Source: Pelecanus crispus (Eukaryota; Chordata; Aves; Pelecaniformes; Pelecanidae). From it: DNA of 64,000 bases. Shown piece by piece: positions 41,701 through 51,944 of this stretch. Numbering within the stretch: position 1 is the first letter of the stretch; the number at the start of each line of letters is the position of its first letter. The position numbers and the translations under genes were made by a program. The stretch covers positions 178,480,491-178,544,490 of the forward strand of contig NC_134643.1 of the NCBI RefSeq assembly GCF_030463565.1, in the 5' to 3' direction. The notes under the pieces are model-generated. The model searched no databases and was not told where the DNA came from. It saw only the letters and a list, made by a program, of their open reading frames with translations.

Positions 41701-43308
41701 ACACAGTGTTTAATAGCCTTGTTCTTTCTTGAAGTGAGCTTGCAAAGCACCACGAGAATGTCTTTTTCCAGCTTAATATTTTCTTTCTTTTTTACTTCTT
41801 GCAGGTTTGGTAGGTTTACAATAGCTGCACTTCAGTCCAAAGTAGAACAAAGTGAACGTGAAATGAACCGTCTAAAAAAGGCACTGGAAAGAAGTGATAA
41901 ATACATAGAAGAAATGGAGTGTCAGCTTTTACAGCTGAAAAATGCAGGTGAAGGAACCCAGACAGTGAGTGCTGTTAGTGAGAGAGTGCTTTCCACAGAT
42001 GCTAAAGGAGCTGAGAGCAATGAAGATACAACATGTTTGAAAACCCAGGTTGAGGAGAAAAAAGCTTTGACTACCAGTCAAAGTCCTGACAGTCTTGAAC
42101 AGCTGACAGGTGGCGGAACTTGTTTAAGCTCTTCTAGCCAAGATGGTTCAAATGGCTCAAATACCCAGTGTGCCCCAAAGAAGGAACTATTTCCAGGATG
42201 TCAGGGGGTTCTCCTGGATGAAAATACTACAAATATGGATGCCTGCTTAGAAGAGCAGTGGAATAAGATTGAGGAATGTACACCATATAAGGATGAAGAA
42301 CTTTATGATCTTCCACCACCATGCACTCCTTTTCTGTCTCTCAGTCGCCTTCAGTTGAATACTCCTGATGGGAAAGAAAATGCAAGGAAACCATCAACGT
42401 TCCTGAGAAAACTGAAATTTGAAGAGTTTTGTGACACTTCAGATGATTGCAGCAAAGATTCTCCAGAGCACAGCACAAGCAGCTGTAATAGCGAAAAGAA
42501 GCTAAACTGTTTTACTGCAGGAAAATCAGGCTTTTGGGGGACCTGCCCAACAAATTTTGCTGTGAATTTAGATTTCGATGAATCAGAGCAAAATTCAGTA
42601 GCTAGTCAGTCAGATGAAACATCAGCAAAGTCCAGTGATAAAACAAGTTCTTGCTTACCTAAAAGGTTACATACTCTTTGCTCTTCCGAAATGAATCGCA
42701 CAAGAACCTCCAGCGAGGCATCTATGGATGCTGCCTACCTCGATAAAATTTCTGAGTTGGACTCAATGATGTCTGAATCAGACAACAGCAAGAGTCCGTG
42801 CTACAATTTCAAGTCCTCCGATCTTGATAATTCTTCAAAGTCAACAGAATGCGCTAAGCTTTTGAATGAAACTGAGAAGAAACTGGAAGAGATGAATGAG
42901 GAACAGAGTATGAAGTGTCCAGAGACAAGCAATCTGGCAGTTGACAGAACTGGCTGGAAACCTGCTATGTTTTCCATCCTCTCCCCATCTGAGCGAGATA
43001 TGAATGACCACTTTCCGCTGTTTACAGGCCAAAACGTAGTGGCTAGTGATATCAAACCTCCAAACTGTTTATTTCAAAGAGACTTCTCCCAGAGTTTACT
43101 CTTCAGTAACTCACAAAGGTTGTTTGAAGAACAGAAGTTTGGTTCCTGCTTTTTAAAGATGTCATCTGACCTGCACAATCAGCTTAATCCTCCTTGGGTG
43201 TCTTCCTTTATAGCTGAAAGGAAAAATAAAAATGTCGGTCAGTCGACCAAGAGGAAAATTCAAAGCAGCCTTTCCAGTGCTAGTCCGTCGAAAACCACCA
43301 AAAACTGA
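14253..43308 (+). CDS. OBI1: OBI1, ORC ubiquitin ligase 1 (RING finger protein 219), six-exon coding span
   Basis: Joining 14253-14324, 25785-25920, 26902-26993, 28638-28886, 32158-32246 and 41805-43308 gives 713 codons with no conflict; human OBI1 is about 726. Residues 18-55 form a C3HC4 RING (C18, C21, C31, H35, C38, C41, C52, C55). Coiled-coil-prone helices follow at roughly 90-130 and 150-260, then a long Ser-rich, probably disordered region with a PYKDEELYDLPPPCTP motif near 373 and the family-diagnostic NRTRTSSEASMDAAYLDKIS at 510-529, and a basic tail. The family is a nuclear E3 ligase that mono-ubiquitylates chromatin-bound ORC3 and ORC5 and promotes origin firing. The start was chosen because it begins the conserved N-terminus in a strong Kozak context. 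All donors are GT and all acceptors AG. Intron 1 contains an ERVL provirus in the same orientation. Confidence 0.97.
14325..16497 (+). other. OBI1 intron 1, part before the ERVL provirus
   Basis: CpG-rich to about 14760, then ordinary AT-rich intron sequence. I recognise no exon, RNA gene or repeat here. Confidence 0.7.
16498..17056 (+). repeat. 5' LTR of the ERVL provirus
   Basis: 559 bp from TGTTCTGG to CATGACA. A TATAAG promoter box is at 16765-16770 and an ATTAAA polyadenylation signal at 16915-16920, giving a plausible U3-R-U5 order. It is homologous over its length to 22647-23194. Confidence 0.92.
17065..17082 (+). promoter_or_regulatory. Retroviral primer-binding site, tRNA-Lys type
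   Basis: TGGCACCCAACATGGGGC begins 8 bases after the LTR. It matches the lysine-1,2 tRNA primer site used by foamy viruses and several other retroviruses except at two positions, both of CpG-decay type. Confidence 0.8.
17135..17667 (+). pseudogene. Hydrophobic reading frame between primer-binding site and gag
   Basis: Two overlapping open stretches in different frames (17135-17488 and 17422-17667) together suggest one decayed protein with a frame break near 17400. Both halves are strongly hydrophobic. The first has candidate membrane segments around 17225-17360, the second around 17518-17575, and there are N-x-S/T sequons. I do not recognise the family. It could be a leader or accessory protein, or a chance product of an AT-rich leader. 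Its position upstream of gag is unusual. Confidence 0.4.
17690..19027 (+). pseudogene. gag: ERVL gag remnant
   Basis: One reading frame runs across this interval but is broken by in-frame stops at 18068-18070 (TAA) and 18179-18181 (TGA). It reads as a mostly polar, helical structural protein with a Thr/Ala/Pro-rich linker. I see no CCHC zinc knuckle. Around 18.9 kb similarity moves to another frame, which leads toward protease. Assignment to gag is by position and character. Confidence 0.7.
19075..19488 (+). pseudogene. pro: ERVL protease (retropepsin) remnant
   Basis: The active-site LVDTGAQ lies at about 19156-19176 (DTG at 19162-19170) and the second conserved ILGIDCLR segment about 60 residues later, both typical of retropepsins. 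A TAG at 19045-19047 separates it from the upstream frame and it ends at TGA 19486-19488. Confidence 0.8.
19489..22221 (+). pseudogene. pol: ERVL pol remnant: reverse transcriptase, RNase H, integrase
   Basis: Reverse transcriptase starts near 19540 (SPIWPVQKSDGEWRL around 19633) and has an intact YIDD at 19988-19999. RNase H has TDGS near 20910 and TDS near 21096, but the usual Glu of its SQFAEV-type motif is Ala near 21030. The integrase HHCC zinc motif is at 21390-21503. The D,D-35-E triad is visible at 21585, 21758 and 21866, and a C-terminal domain ends at 22221. Breaks: stops at 19486, 19507, 19591, 21042 and 21525, and frame changes near 19.88, 20.56 and 21.7 kb. The protein cannot be made as one chain. 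Confidence 0.88.
22222..22646 (+). other. Post-pol region and polypurine tract, no env
   Basis: No envelope-like frame is present. The segment ends with the polypurine tract AACAAGGGGTGG (22631-22642) just before the 3' LTR, as expected for plus-strand priming. Confidence 0.7.
22647..23194 (+). repeat. 3' LTR of the ERVL provirus
   Basis: 548 bp from TGTCTTGG to CACAACA. TATAAA is at 22915-22920 and ATTAAA at 23053-23058, in the same order as in the 5' LTR. It could act as a sense promoter inside OBI1 intron 1, but nothing in the sequence shows that it does. Confidence 0.92.
23195..25784 (+). other. OBI1 intron 1, part after the ERVL provirus
   Basis: Ordinary intron sequence with a T-run near 24172. 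No exon or RNA gene recognised. It ends in the pyrimidine-rich acceptor of exon 2. Confidence 0.7.
25785..25920 (+). CDS. OBI1: OBI1 coding exon 2 (RING core)
   Basis: Preceded by a pyrimidine-rich tract and the acceptor ACTAAAG, this exon encodes residues 25-69 plus one base of codon 70, with the remaining RING ligands (C31, H35, C38, C41, C52, C55). The donor is GTAAGG. The frame joins exon 1 exactly within the RING. Confidence 0.97.
25921..28637 (+). other. OBI1 introns 2 and 3
   Basis: Intron 2 (25921-26901) and intron 3 (26994-28637) flank the 92-bp exon 3. T-rich runs near 26321-26352 and a C-run near 26581 are the only low-complexity features. No other gene is seen. Confidence 0.7.
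26902..26993 (+). CDS. OBI1: OBI1 coding exon 3
   Basis: Acceptor CTGCTTTAG, donor GTAAGG. It encodes residues 70-100, including the basic segment VRKHLRKTRLELLHKEYE that begins the coiled-coil part. The first codon is split with exon 2 and restores the conserved IIGGTSES junction. Confidence 0.95.
28638..28886 (+). CDS. OBI1: OBI1 coding exon 4
   Basis: Acceptor ACACCTTTAG, donor GTAATA. It encodes residues 101-183: heptad-like helices rich in Glu, Leu and Lys flank a Ser/Thr-rich loop. Phase 0 at both ends. Confidence 0.95.
28887..32157 (+). other. OBI1 intron 4
   Basis: 3.3 kb of unremarkable intron with a C-run near 30020, T-runs near 30050 and an A-run near 31841. No exon, RNA or transposon recognised. 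Confidence 0.65.
32158..32246 (+). CDS. OBI1: OBI1 coding exon 5
   Basis: A long pyrimidine tract ending CCTTAG precedes it, and the donor is GTATGT. It encodes residues 184-212 and two bases of codon 213, with the conserved coiled-coil segment LLRENLRLKAEVDSRSPQ. Confidence 0.95.
32247..41804 (+). other. OBI1 intron 5
   Basis: The longest uninterrupted unique intron (9.6 kb). It contains short T-runs, a (TGATC)n stretch at 40139-40159, a CR1 3' terminus at 40291-40335 and (GACA)n near 40683-40702. No coding exon is supported; all open frames are short and lack similarity to anything I recognise. Confidence 0.65.
40291..40335 (+). mobile_element. Short CR1 LINE 3' terminus
   Basis: The sequence AAAGGTCTTTTCCAACCTAA followed by two ATTCTATG repeats is the characteristic 3' end of avian CR1 elements. 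Nothing upstream matches CR1 clearly, so this is a severely 5'-truncated insertion on the + strand in OBI1 intron 5. Confidence 0.75.
41805..43308 (+). CDS. OBI1: OBI1 coding exon 6 (C-terminal 501 residues)
   Basis: Acceptor TTCTTGCAG. The exon completes the coiled coil (AALQSKVEQSEREMNRLKKA), carries the Ser-rich region and conserved C-terminal motifs, and ends at TGA 43306-43308. The open frame extends about 86 bases upstream into the intron by chance; the conserved KFGRF junction fixes the acceptor. Confidence 0.97.
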
Positions 43309-44155
43309 CTCTGCTTGGAAATCGAACATGACTCAAAGTCATCAACCTGCAAATGTTTAATATTTACAGGTGAACTTAATTTTTAATGACTTCCATGCAA
43401 TCTGATCCTGTCTTTTTCGACTATGTGAAAACTGAACATTCCCTTGCCCATTACAAGCTCTTTTCTAGGGAAGAACCATTCCAGATTCTTTTCTTTGGCT
43501 GGGCATTTTGTTTGCTTGGGGGTTCTGGGGTTTTGGGTGGTTTTTTTAAGTTTTCAGGTTACATGATCTGCCAATTGGGAGCACAGCTGATGGCTCCCTT
43601 GAACAGGACAGTTTTAAGTGGTCTTGTCAAATCAGTCATTTATATAACAATTTGTTTTAAAGGTTACGTTTCCCATTCCTAAAGATTACATTTTGTGCAT
43701 GTAAGGCAGCTACTGGCTATATATCCTATGGATTCATGAAATTGCTATAAAACAATGTCAGTTTTGCCATAAAACTTGCCTCCCAGAGGAAATGTTGCTG
43801 CTTGGACTGTTTCATAGCACTGTACTGTACTGAAACTCTTGTTTTAAGTGGGTGTAAGGTAGCAGCCTCTTTCTTTTCAGCATTACAGCACTTCATTTAG
43901 AAAACGTCTCTTCTTTAACACTGCAAACATGGCTTGTATTTTTGAAGTTAAGCACAATTTTTAATTTAGTTCCCAAAAAGCATTGTTATTCTAAATGTGT
44001 TTCTGTATGCCTGTATAGACCATAAAAATGGGTTTGTATGCTAATGACTTGTTTACCTAATGTGCACTGAACATTTTACATTAATACTGTACCATTTTAC
44101 ATTAATACTGCATGCTTTTCTATGTGAATTGAATAAAACATGTTATAAGCACTGT
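43309..44155 (+). other. OBI1: OBI1 3' UTR with poly(A) signal
   Basis: Unique AT-rich sequence follows the stop codon. A canonical AATAAA at 44132-44137 lies about 825 bases downstream and is the best cleavage signal. Just before it an 18-bp sequence starting CATTTTACATTAATACTG is duplicated at 44072-44089 and 44093-44110. No other gene is seen. Confidence 0.75.
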
Positions 44156-47100
44156 AATCCTTGATGTTGCCTCAAATATTGAATTAGCAAAAAGAGAATG
44201 GGGAAACTTTTTTCATAATTTGGAAAATGTCTAAGTTTTATAAAACATAAATGTGAGCTTATTCACAAAAAAATCAAATCTCCCTTCTTCCTCCTTGTTA
44301 GACGTATTACCATTCTAGTGTCAGCATCGATACAGTTGATGGAAATGGCTTTCGGCCTCTCTGGAGGTGACTCTTCCATAAAGTATTGCATAGGTCAACA
44401 AAATGTGATGGCCTACTACAGGCAGGAGACCTAATTAAGCAGCAGAGCAAAATTGGTTTCTTTGCATTATTGTGTTTAGGGTTTTTTAAGGGCATATTTA
44501 ATTGTAAGATGCAGGTTTTTCTTTCTGTATAGGCTTCTGATGGCATTTCTTACGAACAGACATCCTTGCTTCATCAATACCTATGATACGAAAAATCCAT
44601 ATGCTGCCTTTTGTCCCATTGAAAAGAGGGATAGCCACTTGGAAAATTTCAATACACTGGCTCATCTTTTGTAAACTTAAGTCCTGTAAACAGTTTGAAC
44701 AAGAACTAACTACGTTTCACATTGTTAATGTGTGCACGCATCTGTCCAATTGCTGTGTTCATTTTTTTGAGAAACAGCTTTACCAAAAAAATCTTCATTC
44801 AAGCCATACATGCAAGGACCTTTTCCTAGTGACAGGCAGGATGGCATAGTGCTTTCATATACTGCTTTCAGTATGCCACCTGAATTTCACAGAAAAATCT
44901 AGTCATTCAATTTTAATGTACTTTTCAGAAATTAGGGAGCTGGCAAAACCGTCTGGACATGAGTTGCTACTTGATTTGGCTATTTTTACTGGTAAATCAA
45001 AAAACGCTGCCTTGATGTAGCCCTTTGGGAGAAGAGGCAAGGGCTTCTCAAATACATCTCAAGTACTTTCTTAAAACATACTTGTATTGCAAAGCAATTG
45101 CAAATATGCAGTAAATAAGTGTTAAGGTCATTGTTTTGTTTCGTTGTGGGTTTAGAGGGAGGTACATTTATGGGCTTCATTTTATACTCTGGTATACTTC
45201 TGATACACGAGTAATTTTCAGTGATGGAAACATGAATACAACTGGTATTGTACCTGAAATCAAACTAGAATAAAGGAAAACGTTGGGGTTTTTTTCATGC
45301 TACTTTCTAGTCCTTTGGACAGGAGCACTGCTTGTGGGCTTGCTTTTCAATATGGATATTTTGATTTTACGTGTCATGCAACTTGAATGGCCTAAGGTTA
45401 AAAAAAATGCTGAGGATTAAAGTCATAAACTTCGTATCTTATTCTCAAGTGGGGACAGAGGGTGAGGCATTTCTGGTTCAAGTACTGGCTTGTCACTTGG
45501 AACTGTCATGGGAGCACATAGATCGTCACCACAGCTTCCCAGCTCCAGGCTGGTAACTTCCTACATTGTGGCAAGGAAGTTACCGTAGTTATCCACAATT
45601 ACTTGATTTCCAAGCTCTCTCGTACCCTCGGATCTCAACTGCAGATACAGTGAGCAGATTGTGATTGCATCCAGTGCTATAAGTAGGAGCATTTTGTGAT
45701 TCACAAGTTGTAAAGCTGAAACAGATCTGAATCCTTGTATCTTAGTCTTGTTTTGTTTGGCTGGGGTTTGGTTTGGTTTGGTTTGGTTTGGTTTGGTGTT
45801 GGGAGGGGGGGTGTTGGTTTGGGGGTTTTTTTTGATGAAGTGCCTTTAAAACAGCTGCCACACTCTAGATTCTGCATTTTATTTGGTTAATGCAGATTGT
45901 ATTGCTTTTGGCTTAAAGTTTGACAGAGTGGTTGGGTGCAATATCAACTTAAAAATTTAAGCTATATGTAATGAATGGGGTTTCTTCAGTTACGAATTTG
46001 TTGGCCATACATGGCATTTCAGTTGTCCAGGCTGCATTCAGTCAATGCTGTGCTTGCTTTATCTCTTGCTGCACTTACCATGCTCTCTGAATAGAAGAGC
46101 CTAAATGAGAGCTCAGTGCTGTAAATTTTTTATGATAGTTACCTAGTTATGTAGTAATGTAGAATTAGAATATACAAGGTCTGAAACTTAACTATTACAA
46201 CTTTGATTAAGACAATAGATATTTCAGAGTGATGTAGAGATGAGATCTGTGGTGTATAATGATATTTAATAGCTCGTAAAATTTTTACTTCATCTAATAA
46301 TACTTACTGTACTAAATACGAAGCAACTTGCAGGTTGTAACACAAGGAGAATGCTCTCCAGGAGTATTGGTGACACAGGAGAGTGAGATTGCTACCAGCC
46401 TCTGTTCATTGCCAGTGAAATCTGTTGGCTTACACCTAAGAGCAAGAACGCCGGGGTCAGGTTTTCACTTCATTGCAGGCAGTTTTACCTACACGCAGTC
46501 TGGCAAGTGACCTGCTTGTCCGTGATTCCCTGAAGGCCTTGTGAGAGCCTGGTCCTGCTTGCTATTGCTTCCTCAGATGAAAGGCTGCTGGAACAGCTCG
46601 CTCTGCCAGCAGCTGATACTGACTTGGGCCGTGTTTGGTTTTGAATATGCTTTATTGTCTCTTTTAAAAATATCTTTAAAAAGGGGGCAAGAAGGACAAT
46701 GCGTAGCTTGTATACACAATACAAGGTGTGCTAACTTGCGTCTCCGTTCCTTCGCGCTTCTTCATTTCACAACTGTTTCCCTCACCAAATAATGTCATTT
46801 AAGGGCAGTTTAAACCGACTAAGTCTGATCCCAGTTCATGTACAGCATCGAAGTCCTGCCTCTGGCTTTCTATCAGCCACAGGTTTAAAAAACAGTCTTT
46901 ACACACCTCTTCTGGGCTGTACGGTAAATGTTTCGCAAACTGCAAAGATGACACTCCTTCCTTGCTGCTTTTGGCATAGGACCGTCGCATGTGAGTAGAC
47001 GAAGGCTTTTCCCCTCCCAGGTTTGGATTGAGAGGAAAAGCAGCTCCCAAGTAACTTGATATGGGGGTTCACGGTTTTTCCGAGGATTGCCTGCAGAGGT

Positions 47101-47540
47101 GATAAGCAATCCCCTCTGGCTACTGATCCAGGTCTGGCCCTTCCCGCGCTTTGGTCCCTTGCAGCAGTCCTGCACCGCTGTGACGAGCCACCAGCTTGTT
47201 AGGCCTGAGCTTTTACAGGGGCGACCTGCCTGTCTGCCTTCGTGGCCCGACGTCGAGCTAGTGCCTCAGTGTCCCTTAGCTCTAGCTGGAAAAGCCATCA
47301 TTAGCTGAAGCACGGAGGGAAAAGCACAGCTGGCGTGGAGGAAAGCCTGCGTGTGCTTTGGCTGTCGCGAATGGAGTGGGAGCTGGCAGGGGAGGTTGAG
47401 ACAGGGCTGAAAAACAAATGAAGTTTAGTATTCCTGATATTTTTTTCAGCTTTTTCTCGGTAGAAAGCGCGGTCTCCTCTCTAGTGCTCTTACAAGCTGT
47501 GTGGGTGCTGTCTGCTGTTTTTCAGAGAAGCCAGACGGAC
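44156..47540. other. Intergenic DNA between OBI1 and POU4F1, proximal part
   Basis: AT-rich unique sequence with a (GGTTT)n microsatellite at about 45764-45797. No gene recognised. Confidence 0.6.
45764..45797. repeat. (GGTTT)n microsatellite
   Basis: About six to seven perfect GGTTT units followed by a G-rich tail. Simple repeat with no evident function. Confidence 0.9.
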
Positions 47541-48182
47541 AATGTCAAAATCCGTCAGGCGGCTGCTGCTCGCACCTGATGCCCACAAACCAAGTCACCG
47601 GGTGCCGCTTTCATGCCGCCAAAATGTGCCGGCCAGGCCCGGGGACCGGGCACGGATGAGAGAGGTCCCTGTCCCTCTCCCGGGTCACCCCCCCCCCACC
47701 CCCCCCCTTGAAGCACCTCTGAGGGCCGGGGTCGCGCCCGGAGCAGCGGCTTCGCTGCGATCCAGACCTCAGTCAGAAGACGACGTCGGTGATGGTTTGG
47801 TTTTTTTTTTTTTTTCCCCCGGCCGGCTTAGAGCTATCTCCAAATTTTGGGGAGAGATGTGCTGGCGCTGGCTGCCAGCCTCACCCCCTGCCCGGGGGGC
47901 GGCGAGGGGATGCGCCTGCCACCATCCCAACCCGCCGGGGGCTCCCCGGCGCCCGCCTCCATCTGCTCGGCTAGGATTGAGTTAATTAACCGGCCCGGGC
48001 CCCACCGCGGGCCCGCCCGACCCCAGCTCCGAAAAAAAGGCCGGGGGAGGCCGAGGTTTCCCTCCCCCCACCCCCGCTGCCCTTCCCAGGGCTCCCCCGC
48101 CCCACGCAAACCCTCCTCGTGGGTTTTCCTCCCTCCTCCCCCCTTCACTACTAACAAAACCCGGTGATTAAGACGCGAAACT

Positions 48183-48380
48183 AACAAAGAGTTTTTCTTC
48201 CACCTTAACCTTGCACACAATCCTTTAACAAATTAATTAATCCTAATGAATTAACACTTCATTTATTTAAACGCGCTACAGTTCATGAATTAAATTTTCA
48301 TGCAGTGATTAAAGGCTGTTAAAATATGCATGATTTCGTTAAAATTTTATAATAAATCAGGGCAATGTGTTACATGACAA
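48183..48380. promoter_or_regulatory. Candidate POU/homeodomain enhancer of POU4F1
   Basis: A 200-bp AT-rich island between two CpG islands, about 5.4 kb upstream of the POU4F1 TATA-like box. It packs TTAATTAAT (48233-48241), CTAATGAATTAAC (48243-48255), CATGAATTAAAT (48284-48295) and ATATGCATGATT (48324-48335), close to class IV POU and octamer sites. A self-regulating enhancer several kb upstream is described for mouse Pou4f1. Equivalence here is inference from position and motif content. Confidence 0.4.
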
Positions 48381-48869
48381 GGCAACTACTTCCCAGCCCC
48401 TCGGAAGGTGCTTTGATTCGCGCGGGGGCGGGGCGGGGGGGGGGGGCGGGGGGCGAGCGCTCCGCTCCCGGTTTTGGCAGCCGAGCGCACCCCGGAGCGC
48501 GGTGACACTCGGCTGACGACCGTCCCTTGCCCCTTCCGAGCCCCCTCCGGGTCTTTCGGAGGGGAGGAAGGCAGCGATTTTCGGCTACCCCATCGAAATT
48601 TGGCGTCCTGGGAGCGGGCGCGACCGCGGGCGCGGGTGAAAGCCAGCAACCGGTTTGCCCGCGGTGTGGAAAGCGAGCATGGTCTGGGAGGTGTTTTTGC
48701 CGGAGGGGTTTCTCGGTGTGCTTTTTAATTCCTCCGCATCACTTAAAAGAAAGAGCGGGAAACTTCACTGGCAACAGGACCTGCAGCATTTTCCGCCGGA
48801 CCTCTGCCTGGCTCCTCCCGTCTCCTTGCTTTCCCGAAAGGGGACGTTGTGAACTACCTTGGGACTTAA

Positions 48870-49500
48870 ATCACCATCAAGCGCTTCAATTTTTAATATG
48901 ACAACATTCTACACTTTGGTTGCAAAAGCAATTATTGCGGCTTGTACATCAGTAATTAGCAGGTCTTTGCTGATGTAAAGAAAGTCCTCATTAGGACATG
49001 GAAACACTTTTTGTGCATTCACCCAGAGGGTTGGTTGCTTGCTTTTTTTTTTTTCTTCTGAAGGTTGATTTTTATCATCTAAAGGGAAAATAGCTTTTAC
49101 ACTAAATGGGATATTGACTTTCCGTGAACTTCACCAAATAACACGTGTACTGTAGGTTTTCTCTCAGTGCTTTCACTGACACTCAGGGTAGGACAAATAC
49201 CGCGACTAAAAAATGTAAAGCTAACGTTTGGTGAAAAAAATATCCAGAGGGTTTAGAGTGAGCGGTTCTATAAGCTCGACATTAACTTTTTTTTTTTTTT
49301 AAAGTCGGGATGTATAGCAAACTATGATCAGACGTTAATACTTAATATCCCAAGCTTTAGTGTATTCATCTTTGGGGAATCCTAAAAAGAGAAATCAAAT
49401 ACAATGGGTTACAGTAATTAATTTATAAATCGTTTCACTGTGGGAATAAGGGGTTACTTTATTACTTTCTCGAGATAGGCAGTTCAGTCAATTAAGGAAA
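48870..49500. promoter_or_regulatory. AT-rich candidate regulatory element upstream of POU4F1
   Basis: Unique, CpG-poor sequence between CpG-rich blocks with GCAATTATTG near 48930, GTAATTAGC near 48951 and GTAATTAATT near 49413. No coding signal. Enhancer status is inferred from composition and position only. Confidence 0.25.
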
Positions 49501-51944
49501 TCTGCCTATTTCTTGCATTTGAAGCTGGAGAAAACTACGGGAGACAAGTAAATGCGTTAAATATATATATATATATGCCTCCCTCGCTTTATTGAGCATC
49601 TTGGGCCATAAAAGTAGGGCTACAGCACGGTCGTATCTGCAATGAACTCGCCCCTCAACGCCTGCGAGTTTATTGCCATCAGTATTCATGAGGCTGGACG
49701 TACCCACGAGGAATAGAAATAACAGCGAACATTAAGATAAAATCTATTACCAGGCCCGCGCGATGCTAAGCCTGGCTCAAGCCCTCTTCCCGGGGAGCCG
49801 GCTGTGTGTGGCGGGCAGGGGGGGGCCGCCGGGGGCTGGTGACAAGGGGGGGCTGGTCCTCGGCCAGCCCTGGGGACCCCCCCGGGCAGCAGCCCCCGCG
49901 CTCCCTGGGGCAGGGGGGGCAGTGGAGACCGGTTGCAGCACGGCAGCGGTGGGGGCAGCATCAGGAGGGGCTGCAATTTTAAGCGTTGTTTTAAAGGTTA
50001 GCGCTTCCCCTCTTCCAAAAAGGAGAGGGGAAAAAAGGAAAAAAAAAAAAAAAAAAAAAAAAAGGGTCCCAAGGACTGCGAAAGAAAGTTTTTCCTCTCG
50101 GGTTTGATAAGCGACGGAGCGAACGGTGCCTGCAAAAAATCCTCTGCGCCCCGTGGCCTCTACCCTCACCTCTTGGCACCTCTGAAAGATGAGAAAAGGT
50201 GGCTGCGACCCCCCCCCCCCGCCGCAGCTTCTGCCCCCGGGGGCAGCAGAGGGACCAGGCGGGAGCCGGCAGCAGCCCGACGCCTCCCCGGGGTCCGGAG
50301 GCTGTGTGTCCGTCCGTCCCGCCGCACGCAGTCACCCCCGGGCCGCCGCGGTGATCCCGGGCGCTTTTAGTGAAGGAGCACCTTGGCAAGGGGAGGGGGG
50401 GGGGGGGGGCTCTCCAGCCGGGCGGGACGACTTCAGCCCCGCTTTGCCAAACCGAAGAGAATCCAAGCAGGATGCACAGCGCGAGCTGCAGAGACAACGT
50501 GCCCATCCCCGCCCCCAGAAGACCCTTAGAACATCTGGAGGTCTTCGCCTCCTCGACCTAGGGCTGTAGTGTAGACCCCCCCCCCCAGCCCCTCCGACCT
50601 CTTCCAGAGGTTAGGGACCCCGGCAAAGCAAGCCCGCTGGCCCGCGGGGGGGAAGGCGGGTCACCGCTTAGCCTAGAAATCCGCACACCCCCCCGGGTGG
50701 CCTTTGTCGCCGCTTGCACGATTTCCCCTTGCTCCCAGCCTTTCCCTTAGGGAAACCCGGGGAACTTGGCCTGACAGCGTCCCAGCCAGCCGGGGCCGCG
50801 CAGAGACACGCAGGCAAACACCCACGCATCCCGGGCGGAGCAGCATCCCACGCATCCCACTCCAGTGGAGCATCCCACTCCTCCAGTGGGCGAGCAAGTG
50901 AGCCCGGCTTCCCGCCCCCCTCCCCGCCGGGAGCCGCCGGGGAGCCCCGCTCTGCGGGTGCCGCTGCCCGGCTTTTCGCCGCGGGGAGGGAAAGGCAGCC
51001 TGCTCGGGCCTTCCTCCCGGAGCTGGTCGCTTCTCAGCACCTTGGCGAAAAGCGGCGGTGTCTGCCACTTTCCTCTTCCTCTCCATCCCTTCCCCAGGAG
51101 GCTTTCTGCTTAGAAGGCATGGTAGCTTAGAAATAGCTGGAATAAGTCATATGGCTTTTAAAAATTAAAAAAAAAAAAAAAAAAGGAAAGAAAGAAATGC
51201 ACATGAACTATGATTTGGCTATTCTGATGCAATGATTTCGATAAATAAGGAGAGCCCAACCGCGCTTCAGTGCAGTGTCTTTCAGTTTCAAGTTCACCCC
51301 CCCCCAGAGCCGAAGTTGCATTCGGGCACCCCAGGGGACGCGGTAATGGATGGAGACCTGGCTCCCTTTCGCCCAAGTAATTGGCAGCCGTTCCCTCCTT
51401 CCCCCCCGGACTGGATGGGGAGCTGGGGAAGGGCTTATGAAGACAAATGTGGACTTCACCTGGGGTTGTGGTGTGTGCTCTGTGTGTGTGTGTGCCTGCG
51501 TGCCCTCTCGGCTGCGTTTATGCGCATAAATAAGAGGCGTTCAGGAGCAGCAGAGCAATTCCGATGCACTCCGAGGCTGTCACAGCCCTGATCCAAACAC
51601 CCCGCTGCCTGCCTGCCTGCCTGCAGCCCTGCTGAAACCAACCCGGCGGCATCCGCTCGGCCACCGAGGGACGGCTCCAGCGTGCCCCAGGGGACAGGAT
51701 TCACCGGGGGGGGGGGCCGTTCCCTGGAGATTCACACTAATCCCAACAGGCACAGTAGCAGATTCACTCCTTCGACAGTTTTGCCTCCAACTTCATAAGC
51801 AGCTAAAAGGAAAAAAAACCAAAAAAATCTGCTCTAAAACGGGACAGTAACCCCGAATCACTCATAAAAACGGCCCTGCGTTATTAACCCTAGTGTCACT
51901 CCCTAACCATTTCATTCAAATGCAGAAGTATTCCAAGAATAAAC

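Larger units (their letters stand above)
47540..51720. other. CpG-rich upstream domain of POU4F1
   Basis: CpG-rich blocks (about 47540-48120, 48410-48690, 49740-51110 and 51290-51720) alternate with AT-rich unique segments (48170-48400 and 48870-49740). This mixture is typical of the extended CpG-island and regulatory domains of developmental transcription-factor genes. Homopolymers include poly(G) near 48430 and an A-run of more than 20 near 50040. No protein-coding exon is supported. Confidence 0.5.

Noticed and set aside
41719-41804. Upstream in-frame extension of OBI1 exon 6
   Set aside because: It is intronic: the conserved junction and the strong TTCTTGCAG acceptor place the exon start at 41805.
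47981-47990. Palindrome GTTAATTAAC as an HNF1 site
   Set aside because: It lacks the central base of the HNF1 consensus and stands alone in a CpG-rich block; a chance homeodomain palindrome is as likely.
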